From: a virus
Length of the DNA: 32,364 nt
Direction: 5' to 3' (one strand)
Virus record (IMG/VR): IMGVR_UViG_3300009684_000103
Coordinates: 1-32,364 of that record
The notes under the pieces are model-generated. The model searched no databases and had not been told where the DNA came from. It saw only the letters and a program-made list of their open reading frames with translations. Position numbers and translations under genes: made by a program. Position 1 is the first letter of the stretch. Each line of letters opens with the position of its first letter. Below are positions 6,836 through 16,300 of this stretch, one piece after another.

Positions 6836-7782
6836 TATGACACCGTTAAGTAATACTCAATTTGAATTGGCTGTCCGTAAGTTGTTGTAAAAATTGGGTT
6901 AGAATATGTAGTTCTACTAACAAGTGTATTTTCAATTGGTTTATTTGTTGACCCATCTCTAAATCTTAATGCATCAAATACTATTAACTTGTTACTTGAA
7001 GTAGCTGAGTTGGCAAAACTTGCTGTAATATTTTGAGTTACACCATTCCAATATTGTGTAGCAGTTGCCATAGAAATACTTGCAGTTTTATATCCTGCAG
7101 AACTTATGTCCAAAGATGCTGAATTTGAAGACCATATTTGAGAGGCACTATCGTAAAATGTAAAAGTTACACTTGGACTATTTGGAGCAGTAGCCAAAGC
7201 TCCTGATACATAATACAAAAGGTGTAAATAATCTGATGATGTATAATCACTAAGATCTTTTACAAAATTAAAAATAGATAAAATGCTTGATGTATTTACA
7301 GAAACACTTGAAGCACTTGCCAAAGATTTATTGCTAAGTGAAGCAGAAGTATTACTATCTAGATGTGAGGAGCCTTGTAGCCATGAACTAGAAGCATTTG
7401 TAGCACTAGATCCAGTTTCATCAAAATTAGAAAAAGAAAAAGCATCTTTGTTTGCGCTAACAAGATTAGTTGGAAATACGCCAAGTTCAAAAATTGAACC
7501 AGAAAAACTATTATCAATACTTGCTTTTACAACAAGTTGACTAGCAGTAGGTGAATAATATTTACTAAATACAGTAGCTTTTCCCAACTCATACCCAAGA
7601 CTTGTTGTTAATGCTGTTGTTGCTGGAGCTGATGCGCAGCCATATCCAATTGATCCCGCCCAATCAGCAATCTGATCTGTAAGATATGAATTTATAGCAA
7701 TAATTCCATTACTAGTAATCATGTTCTCTTTTTCGGCTAGGATTTCATTTCCAGACCTTACTATGTATTTTCCCTTTATCAA
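6835..7782 (-). CDS. Minor tail/baseplate protein, unknown fold
   Basis: The 315-residue Ser/Ala/Thr-rich beta protein has the N-terminal stretch KGKYIVRSGNEILAEKENMI, then TSNGIIAINSYL. That resembles phage tail proteins attached near the hub (weak recall). The start is TTG, overlapping the previous stop as TTGA. The next in-frame ATG is about 20 codons in and would lose the conserved-looking N-terminus. Residues about 150-260 (FTFYDSASQIWSSNSASLD and neighbours) look like a beta-sandwich carbohydrate-binding-like region. Its position between hub and fibre suggests an adaptor connecting the fibre to the tail tip. Confidence 0.78.
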   Translation of the reverse strand: MIKGKYIVRSGNEILAEKENMITSNGIIAINSYLTDQIADWAGSIGYGCASAPATTALTTSLGYELGKATVFSKYYSPTASQLVVKASIDNSFSGSIFELGVFPTNLVSANKDAFSFSNFDETGSSATNASSSWLQGSSHLDSNTSASLSNKSLASASSVSVNTSSILSIFNFVKDLSDYTSSDYLHLLYYVSGALATAPNSPSVTFTFYDSASQIWSSNSASLDISSAGYKTASISMATATQYWNGVTQNITASFANSATSSNKLIVFDALRFRDGSTNKPIENTLVSRTTYSNPIFTTTYGQPIQIEYYLTVS

Positions 7783-8249
7783 CTTGCGCTCGCATTCAGT
7801 GTGTATTCATATTCAGATGCTCCGACTACATCATCAAAATATAGTGATGCTACCCATTTAATAGATCCATCTCCTGCAGATGAGTAATCTTCTAATTGCC
7901 AAGATGTTGGACCAATATATAAATTTTCTGGAGAACCTAACGGTGTATCTGTTTTTGATTCAGAAATTAATCTATCTACGTTAAAACTATTTGGATTTGT
8001 ATTCTCTACTACATACTGCTCTGGATTAGATGCTTCTCCAGTTAATACTCTAGAAGTTTTTACATCTAGGTTATTTATAGGATTGTCTTGATCTAAGACA
8101 TTAATTGCAAAACTAGAATTTGCTATATAGTCAGCATTGTTTCTTGGGTCATCCCTATAAATAGTAATAACTTTTTTAGAAGGAATTGATGCGGGATTGA
8201 CAAATTTTTCTGAACTTTCCAGCAAAAATCCATTTAATTCATTAATCAT
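7779..8249 (-). CDS. Small tail-tip protein, unknown function
   Basis: The 156-residue acidic protein (MINELNGFLLESSEKF, later NLYIGPTSWQLEDYSS and WVASLYFDDVVGASEYEYTL) has a soluble, strand-rich composition. A good GGAGGA stands 8 nt before the ATG and a TGGTATAAT promoter element is upstream, so this gene opens a new transcription segment for the tail-fibre block. Its C-terminus overlaps the next gene by 4 nt. No family is recognised; the neighbourhood implies a virion component. Confidence 0.76.
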   Translation of the reverse strand: MINELNGFLLESSEKFVNPASIPSKKVITIYRDDPRNNADYIANSSFAINVLDQDNPINNLDVKTSRVLTGEASNPEQYVVENTNPNSFNVDRLISESKTDTPLGSPENLYIGPTSWQLEDYSSAGDGSIKWVASLYFDDVVGASEYEYTLNASAS

Positions 8250-8269
8250 TTTTATCCTCCATTCTATAT

Positions 8270-8278
8270 ATTATACCA
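8270..8278 (-). promoter_or_regulatory. Extended -10 promoter element TGGTATAAT before the tail-fibre block
   Basis: TGGTATAAT on the minus strand lies immediately after the hub gene stop and 20 bp before the next ATG. The same nine bases occur at 28075-28083 and 32007-32015, also just before genes. No good -35 box is present, as expected for an extended -10 promoter. Confidence 0.6.
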
Positions 8279-8282
8279 TTTT

Positions 8283-11200
8283 TTAGATTATTATCGGCTT
8301 TAATATCAAATCTGTAGTTGAATAACCTGAACTAAAGTTATGAGAAACTGATGTTACCAAGCATTTTATTGGGGTTACGGTAGGATCTCCTGGGTCATAT
8401 CCAATCCTTTTTAAAGAATAACTAATTTGAGCAAAATCTCCAACTTGAATAAGTGGGTTATAAAATACAGATAAATTAATAGTTGCATAAAAACTATCTA
8501 AAGATTTTTCCATTAAAGTTAAAATTTTCTCTACTTGATTTTGATTATTAGCCCATTTAATTTGAATTTCTCTACTATTATTTAAGTGATTAGAATCAAC
8601 AATTCTTTCAATTACTCTTTCTGACGTTTTTTGATAAACTTTTGCATTGATAGTTAATGGAATAACTTCACTGTTAGTGCTATCACTTAAAGGAATTAAT
8701 TCATTAGCATTATTTACAACAATAAATCTTGCATTAAATGGATCACAAAACAAATCTGAATATTGCAAATCACTATTTATTACTGGACCTAGTGTTCCAC
8801 TAATTTCATTGCTAACCTGAGCACTATTAATCACTCCATAAATATGTGGAAGCAAGCCAGAGGTGTTTGAATAAATAGGAGTTCCAGATAATTTAACATT
8901 ATAATTCTTTATTCCCCGAACTTGAGGACTTGCTTGAAATAAAAATGAATTTGAATTAATTGGAATTTTATTAATCATATTGTTTAAATATTTTTTACTT
9001 AAGAAATAATATCTTGGGGTCATATCAAGTTCCGATGCACTAATTTTTTTACCTAAATTTTCTACAACTTTATCTGCGTATATTTCTTGAATTTTTACAT
9101 GAGCTTTTGGTTTTAAGGATGTGGTATTCTTCATGTAAAAACCAAATTCAGAACCAACTAAATTATTAAAAGTTCCTGTAACTGTTGCAACTTCAATATT
9201 ATCTATTGCTATTTTTAAATACGAACCTTGAACATAAATGGATAACCTATGATATCCCGTATCAGTATTAGATGTTTCATTATTTCTTCCATCAAAAATT
9301 GCTGGAATTGAAATATTTTTGGCAGCAGCACCATTAGTTTTTCCAACTTGAACCAATTGATTTGTAGTTGAAGATTGTTTATAAATTGCCAAAGTGTATT
9401 CTTTTTTCTTACTGTAAGTATTATTTAATTGTAAAGCAATAAAATATGTTGCGCTAGAAGAATTAGATTTGTTTTTTGTTGAATTAGTATTTAAATTGAA
9501 GAAAAATCCAACTTCAAGGTCTTGAGAATGTTTAGAATCTTGTAAAACTTCTTTTGCATGACTTCTTCTCTTTTTATTTTTACCCGCCCAAGCTAAAGCA
9601 GCTTTTTGACCATAATCAGATGTTATATCTGATACTGGTACTTGAAAATCTATTGCAAAAAAATTATAATCTGCATCTTTAATAATTGGAGATAATAAAA
9701 CTCTTTGATTATTATTAGAAGATGTTAGTGATAATCCTGTATTTGTAGCAGTCAGTGCTTTTAGTGCTGATGCTGTTGTTCCATCTTTTTCATTATATAT
9801 ATATGTATTAAAAAGAGCTGCAGCCGACTTTCCAATTTCATTTCTAGTTTTTATTGTTAAATGATCTTCTGTTTTTGTTCCGTATAGTCCACGAGAAACA
9901 TTTAAAATTTTTCCTGTTGGTTGATAATCAACCCTGTTGTCTAATTGATCAGGAGATAATCTATTTATTTCTGCAATACCATCATTGATATCCGATTGTT
10001 GTTTAACATTTCTAGCCACATATACTGGCGATGATGAATTTGCGTTAGAAAATATATACTCTACTCCAGAATAAGAAACAATTTCTTTTCCAATCAAAAG
10101 CTCTCCAGAAAAATTACCCAAAGAGTGTCTTGCATTTTTTCCATTAACAACTCCAGCAGGAACTTTCATAAAATTTTGTCCTGAATATAAAGATTCTTCT
10201 AAATAAAAACTTGGTAAAGAAATATTTTCAATCTCATACCAGGCTGCGGTAGTAGTATCTGAAACTCTTGATACCCCCGATTTACCAGAATTGTCAATGC
10301 TGTTACTTCTTAAAGAAAGAGCATACCTAGCAATAATTTTTCCAATCTTTTCAGATACAGTTTCGCTGTACGAGTCTGGTATTAAATTTGGAATATAATT
10401 AATATTTGATGCTTCAACAGTTTTATTAATATCTGTTACTGGAAAATCTGCATAGAAATTAGATGAATTTATTTGTTTAAATATTTGAGACAAACTTTTA
10501 AATCTCATGATTCCATACTCATCAATAAATGCTCCAATTTGATGAATTATGAGTAACTCTTGCAAATTTTCAAATACAGTTTTTTGTTCGTCAAACCAAA
10601 AATATGAAGTTTCAGTAGATCCCGCACAAATATTAAGCAAGCCATCATAATCATAGTCGCTGTAACCAGATATTGCAAATAGTGTTGTAATAATTGAAAA
10701 AAGATTGCTATTGTCACAAGCATACCTTGGAGATTCTGCTGACTGAGCAAATACTTTCATGTAATCGTACAAAGAAACTGAAACTTCACCAATATCATTA
10801 ATTTGCCATGAGTCTGAATACAAAACAAACTGCGGAACTTTTTCTGTTAAATCTTTTTGAAAATCTGGAGATTTTAAGAAACAATTAAATTTAATTCCTT
10901 GTCTTAACAAATTGTAAAATGTTGCATTTTTTGATCTATTCTCAAATACAGTTGCAGCATATGCTCCCTCATACTGATATAATGGAATATTTGAAAAAGT
11001 TAGATTTCCACTATTTGCATTAATATAAGAAATTGGAAAACCTTCTGTGGTTGGAGAACTAAGTTCTTTTTTACAATCATAAGATATTAATTCTGGGGAC
11101 AAATCTAATTCTAATCTAGGAGATAGCTCAAGAATGTGAGCTTTTGAAAAATCTCCAGAATCTGACAATTTATTGTATTTTGTTTGTTTTGTTATAGTTC

Positions 11201-12821
11201 CAGCAACAAAACCAATTCCCCTAACTTGAGTAACTACATTTTGTAATGCTCCAGACGAATCTAGTTGTGGGGGAGAAGACCAAGGTGTAGTAGACCAATT
11301 TGATCCATTGTAATATAAAACAGTTACACCATTGCTATTAAAATCTCCAGAAGACAATGAAATTTTAGTTATAGTATTTGTAGGTCCAGTATACAAAAGT
11401 ACGGACCCAGAAGATATTGTATTAAAAGATGTATTATATTTAAGAACAATTTTATTGATAGACATATATCTATCATACTGTGCTTGAATTGCTTTGTCGT
11501 TTGAGTCAGAGATGTAGTAAGTAAACTTATCATCTTGTGATGGTAGTATCTGAATAAAAGGATTTGTTGATCCTTTTTCAATAATAATCTGTGGGCTTTT
11601 GACACCAAAAGATGCGGGCTTACTGGAGTTAGATGTACTATATCCATGAATAACTTTATCTGAAGATGGCATCAAAATATTGGTAAATGCTTCTCCTGGT
11701 CTTAAAGGTTCAAACGGGGAGTTAGTGGAATAAAATTCATTTAAGTAGTAGTCATGTTCTGATACTTGATACAAAGCAATATTATCTACTGCAACAGAAG
11801 TATTTTCATAATCCGCAGTTATGTCAAAATTTAAATTAACTTTAGACAAAGCACTTGCTGTATTTAAATTAACAGTAAACCATAATTCAACTTTCTTCCA
11901 AACATCTGGAACAGCATCAATGTAGTTAGATCTGTTAGAGAGATCTCCTACAGAAGTATCTGAACTTTTACTAAAATAAGATATTCCAACTTCATTATTA
12001 CTTGAATCTTTTCCAGAAATTCTTGGAACAATACTTGTATGTGAATTTAAATAGGGGGCATAAGATTGAGAAATACAAGAATTAACAACATCTACATAAG
12101 TTGTACTTGCAGTTGCTGTTCTATATTCAGTGGAGTTTGGACTAGTAGATCTATAAATTCTATAAGATAAAGCTTTGGGGTCTGCCGTCCAAGAAAGAGT
12201 TACGCTGGCATTATTATTTGTATCTGGCTGAGTAAATATTCTATCTGAATTATTGGTTAAATCAATTCCTGGAGATTGATTATCTGCTCCCACCCCAACA
12301 ACACGATAATAATACGATGATGTTGAAATAGTTGAGCTTACAGATTTTGTTACATCGTTAGAACTAATAGTTGATGGGTATCCATCTGTAAAATTAACTG
12401 CATCATTTTTTACATAAAAAACAAATTTATAAAAACCATTATTTTTAGGAAGATCTATTGCGCTTGAAGAAAATGTAGAAAAAATTAATCCTTTATGATT
12501 CCAATTAAAATCTGTTGCTGTTTTTCTTAAAATTTTAAATGACAAAGCTTTTCCAGATGCGTCAGCAACGGAATTGATACCAAAGGCGGATGATGTATAT
12601 GCAATGGTTCCATTAATTTTGTTGTTATCTGTTAATGCAGTCCAAAATGATGGAGTATTTAATGCTACAGAATTTGCTGAAATAATTTCACTAACACTAC
12701 TTGATGTTGTTGTGTAAGGTTGAATAAGAGCATTGTAATTCCATTCCGCCCAAACTTGGGGGATTAAAGCAATTGCTGTAGACGATGCAAATAGTTGCTG
12801 AGTTGATGCTGTACCTAGCAT
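8283..12821 (-). CDS. Large hub / minor tail protein with lectin-like domains
   Basis: This 1512-residue protein follows the distal-tail-like gene, the usual place of the tail hub (Tal/gp27-like). The N-terminal 350 residues are beta-sandwich-like, with a fibronectin-III-like unit at about 174-250 (LSWTADPKALSYRIYRS) and a CBM-like edge (VAVDNIALYQ, about 340). The middle (about 740-775, ENLQELLIIHQIGAFIDEYG) and the C-terminal 150 residues look hub-like. Residues about 1097-1252 (GYHRLSIYVQGSYLKIAIDN) resemble a LamG/concanavalin-type lectin fold. The start has GGAG 7 nt upstream and overlaps the previous stop (TAATG). I infer a hub closing the tail tube, with added sugar-binding domains. 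No peptidoglycan hydrolase motif is visible. Confidence 0.85.
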   Translation of the reverse strand: MLGTASTQQLFASSTAIALIPQVWAEWNYNALIQPYTTTSSSVSEIISANSVALNTPSFWTALTDNNKINGTIAYTSSAFGINSVADASGKALSFKILRKTATDFNWNHKGLIFSTFSSSAIDLPKNNGFYKFVFYVKNDAVNFTDGYPSTISSNDVTKSVSSTISTSSYYYRVVGVGADNQSPGIDLTNNSDRIFTQPDTNNNASVTLSWTADPKALSYRIYRSTSPNSTEYRTATASTTYVDVVNSCISQSYAPYLNSHTSIVPRISGKDSSNNEVGISYFSKSSDTSVGDLSNRSNYIDAVPDVWKKVELWFTVNLNTASALSKVNLNFDITADYENTSVAVDNIALYQVSEHDYYLNEFYSTNSPFEPLRPGEAFTNILMPSSDKVIHGYSTSNSSKPASFGVKSPQIIIEKGSTNPFIQILPSQDDKFTYYISDSNDKAIQAQYDRYMSINKIVLKYNTSFNTISSGSVLLYTGPTNTITKISLSSGDFNSNGVTVLYYNGSNWSTTPWSSPPQLDSSGALQNVVTQVRGIGFVAGTITKQTKYNKLSDSGDFSKAHILELSPRLELDLSPELISYDCKKELSSPTTEGFPISYINANSGNLTFSNIPLYQYEGAYAATVFENRSKNATFYNLLRQGIKFNCFLKSPDFQKDLTEKVPQFVLYSDSWQINDIGEVSVSLYDYMKVFAQSAESPRYACDNSNLFSIITTLFAISGYSDYDYDGLLNICAGSTETSYFWFDEQKTVFENLQELLIIHQIGAFIDEYGIMRFKSLSQIFKQINSSNFYADFPVTDINKTVEASNINYIPNLIPDSYSETVSEKIGKIIARYALSLRSNSIDNSGKSGVSRVSDTTTAAWYEIENISLPSFYLEESLYSGQNFMKVPAGVVNGKNARHSLGNFSGELLIGKEIVSYSGVEYIFSNANSSSPVYVARNVKQQSDINDGIAEINRLSPDQLDNRVDYQPTGKILNVSRGLYGTKTEDHLTIKTRNEIGKSAAALFNTYIYNEKDGTTASALKALTATNTGLSLTSSNNNQRVLLSPIIKDADYNFFAIDFQVPVSDITSDYGQKAALAWAGKNKKRRSHAKEVLQDSKHSQDLEVGFFFNLNTNSTKNKSNSSSATYFIALQLNNTYSKKKEYTLAIYKQSSTTNQLVQVGKTNGAAAKNISIPAIFDGRNNETSNTDTGYHRLSIYVQGSYLKIAIDNIEVATVTGTFNNLVGSEFGFYMKNTTSLKPKAHVKIQEIYADKVVENLGKKISASELDMTPRYYFLSKKYLNNMINKIPINSNSFLFQASPQVRGIKNYNVKLSGTPIYSNTSGLLPHIYGVINSAQVSNEISGTLGPVINSDLQYSDLFCDPFNARFIVVNNANELIPLSDSTNSEVIPLTINAKVYQKTSERVIERIVDSNHLNNSREIQIKWANNQNQVEKILTLMEKSLDSFYATINLSVFYNPLIQVGDFAQISYSLKRIGYDPGDPTVTPIKCLVTSVSHNFSSGYSTTDLILKPIII

Positions 12822-13339
12822 TAAATCTCCGTGAATTCTATGCTAACATTGACTAAATCTGTCAATTCGTATCTTTTAATTATATCATATTTAAAGCCTG
12901 TTATAAAACAATTAAAAGTTTCACCAGCAGTATTTGGAGATGGATAAAATGCTGAGTCAGAGTTTATAGAAGCACTATCCTGAGAGTGTACAACTCTAAC
13001 AACAATTGGTTTGAATATATTTTGCTCATAAAATGATTTAATCCATGCACCACCCTTATTTCCATCAACAGTGAAAGTATATCCGTAATTAAGTGTTGAT
13101 GAGTTTGCTGGATTTGCTGGCTTGCCAGTTCCAGATGGTAGGTCCTGCCAGTTTGCAGATACTTTTCTTTTTCTAGAAACTACATACTTTCTCATAGTAC
13201 CATCTGCCATGCGAGCAACTTTTTCTAATACATCATAATCCATAGTTATTGGTTGTCTGTTATGATCTGTTAGTTGATAAAATATGGTGGGTGCTGCAGA
13301 TGTTGCTACTGCAATTCCAGCTGATGCACTATATGCCAT
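12821..13339 (-). CDS. Distal tail protein-like (Dit-type) minor tail protein
   Basis: The 172-residue protein lies directly downstream of the tape measure gene and upstream of the hub, the standard position of the distal tail protein that caps the tube. Its strands (RKYVVSRKRKVSANWQDLPS, LNYGYTFTVDGNKGGAWIKS, FNCFITGFKYDIIKRYEL) and the ending LVNVSIEFTEI resemble the N-terminal tube-like domain of Dit and tail-tube proteins. Both ends overlap neighbours by one base (TAATG). Length is shorter than two-domain Dit proteins, so it would lack the outer galectin domain. Confidence 0.78.
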   Translation of the reverse strand: MAYSASAGIAVATSAAPTIFYQLTDHNRQPITMDYDVLEKVARMADGTMRKYVVSRKRKVSANWQDLPSGTGKPANPANSSTLNYGYTFTVDGNKGGAWIKSFYEQNIFKPIVVRVVHSQDSASINSDSAFYPSPNTAGETFNCFITGFKYDIIKRYELTDLVNVSIEFTEI

Positions 13340-16300
13340 TATATTCTAGCCCCCTGCCTTCTGCTTGTTCCCATACTCTTGTTTGTCTTTTGAATTTCTC
13401 CCATAACCATCTTTGCAATATCTTGCGGATTTGCTCCAGTTTTTGCGTTCACTGTTATATTATACACTGTATGATCATTAATGGTGCTATTAAAAGTTCC
13501 CGCCCCTGTTTGCCCAGAAACTCTTATTGACTTATTCATGGCGGAAGTATCAAACATTCTAGTAAGATTTTTTGGTTTAATAGAGTTTATTGCAGCAATT
13601 GATTTTGGAACAACTGTTGGAAGTACATACATCTTTTTTTTCTTGTCCCATCTCCACCCATCAATTGGCTGGTGATGTACAATATCTGACTTCATGTAGT
13701 CATTCATTACTGGACCACCGCTTCCAAACTTTTTTGCATTAACCATATCCATAAATCCAGTTCCATATCTGCTAACTGCTTCTGCATTTATAACATATTC
13801 TCCATTTGAAAGCATAGCAGGAATCATATCTGATTTTGGTCCACCTGGACCAGATATTTTTCCGCCATCTGCTTTTTTGAATAATCCTGTTGCAAAAAAT
13901 TTCCATTTTTCTTTAAGATATGTTGGTATGTCCCTAGGAGTTAATAAATTATCTCCGTAATAAGACATTCTTGTTGCTGTGTTATCCCATGTTCCCCAAA
14001 GGGTAGGCGAGAAAAATCCTTCAACCGACCTTGAGTTCATCATCTTGTATCTTTTTACAAGCAGAGTTGGATCTTTTTCTATATCTTTTTTATTTCTTTC
14101 AACAAGCCAATTTTTTAGAAATTCTCCAGCCCTACCTTTTTGTATTTTATCTTCCAACAAACGATAGTCATTAATTTCAATTTTTGTTTTTAAAAATTCT
14201 TCATACTCTTGCTGACTTGTCATTCTCAGTTTTGGCTTGGCAAGTGGGTCAAACCTCAATGATTTTTGTATTCCAGCTTTTAATCCAGAAAAGAAATTCT
14301 TAGGTTTTCCTGTTGTAATTTTAGAATATATTTTAAAAGTTGAAAGCCTTTCTTTCATGTAGGTAGCGTAATCATAAGGGGTTAAAAGATCATCAGCGAA
14401 ATATCTAGCACCTGTTTCTAAGTCTACATACCCCCTGCCATTAGGCATTTCTTTCAATTTTTCTTCCTCAAATAACTCTGCTTTTTTATTTATTAAATTT
14501 ACATCAGACATCCAATCTTTTCCATGCCACTTACGCCATCTATTAATATCGTAAAAATCTTTTCTTTCAAAATTATCAAGTTCTTTAGAAAGACCTCTAC
14601 CTCTAAAAAGTTTTGTAATTGGTGTTGGTGCACCATCCTCGGTATAAAGATGAGAAAATAAATTTTTGAATTTTGAATCTTTTTTTATTTCTTGGACATA
14701 TTCATGTAGGCTAATGCTGTAATCACCTGGGTCTCTAGGATTAACTTCTCTAGTTGTATAAGGAATTTCTTCATATTTTGGTCGTTTAAACAATAAGTCT
14801 AACAAATTATATTTTCCTTTTAGGAATGTTTCACGAATATTTGATCTAATGCCCTTCATCTTAAGGGCTTGGAATATCTCTTTCCCAATTTGTTTAAATT
14901 GTCCAAAATTACTCAAACTAAGGAAATGATTCAGGTCTCCCCTTGCTGGGTTGGCAACGCCGTTATACCAATCTGGAAATCCTCCATTTTTCCTGGTTGG
15001 GTCAAAGCGTCTTAGATTATCATCGTGTCTGCTAAGCCTTTCGGAGATCACTTTAAACAGATCTAGCCCTTCTGGAGTAGATGTCTTTTTTAATAAATCT
15101 TCAATTCCCAACATTCCAGACTTTATATCAACGCCACCAATTATATTTGGATTGGATTTAATTGGGTCTTTTAGCATTTTTTCTAAATCTTTAATTACAT
15201 CAAAATTTAATCTTTTAGCTGCTGATTTTTTAAGAATACTTGATTGCAATAAAGTATATAGATGTAAAATTTTAGATTTTAAATCAAGTTTTTTGTTTGC
15301 TGGTCCAATTCCTAAAGCATCTTTTTGCAAATCTTCTATACCTTTTATAAGTTTTTTAGATGAAAATCTAGATAAAAGTGTCGCAAATGTGTCTTTAGTT
15401 AGATTTTTAAGTTGAGGCAAACCGAGACTTTTAAGTTTTTCTGATAAAGGAACATATTCTTTAATAACTGTAAATGGTTGATCTGAATTAACTTCTCTTG
15501 TTGGATTACTTAACCAATCTTTACTAAATAATTTAGTTTTTCCTTGACTTCCAGACAAATTTCCTGCAGTTTTAACAATATAAACTTTTCCTTTTTCTCC
15601 AAACATTCCCCTTCCCTCAGCGTATTGTTTTGCAATATCGGGTCTGGTTGTAGTAGAGGGACCAAATCTTTTACGAGATCTTAGTGTATCTCCTAAAGCA
15701 ATATCGCCTGGTGAGCCGTGATATAATTTCTTACCACCTAAGTACCATTTAGATTTTTCAAATAATCCCTTACCAGCCGAATGTAATTCTTTTCCAGCCC
15801 AACTTAAACCCTTTTTTGATATATCTTTTAAGGCAGTTCCAGCCTTACCCAACATTGGACCGACAACTGGAATTTTAGTCAAATATTTTCCTAATTTAAT
15901 TGGAACAAAATTAAGACCTGCAAGAGCAACATCTCCAGCAAAATTTTTTACATTAAATCCATTTTTATCATTTTTTGTTTTATATGGATTATTTTTAAAT
16001 AATGAATTTTTTGATGCTTCCATGTGATAGTTTGCTGATCTTCCAGCTATTCCAGCTGCTGCATTTATTCCAAAATTTGCTACTCCAGCTGCAGCATTTC
16101 TCAAACCTCTTTCTGTTTGATATCCAACGCCACGACCAATTTGAACAAAAGGATTTACTACATCGTGTAAAATTCCTGAACCCCAGAATCCCTTCCGTCC
16201 TCTATCACTAGAATCAAAGACGGCACTCCAAGATGAACCATATTGTTTTTTATCTTTTTGTGGCGGTGTTTGTACACGGGATGGGCTTCGGCTAGCTCCC

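Noticed and set aside
14951-15415. A 154-codon plus-strand frame opposite the tape measure gene (also 17843-18199 and 21914-22312)
   Set aside because: Plus-strand frames opposite a 14-kb coding frame are expected by chance. They show no domain or promoter and no codon-use signal like the neighbouring genes.
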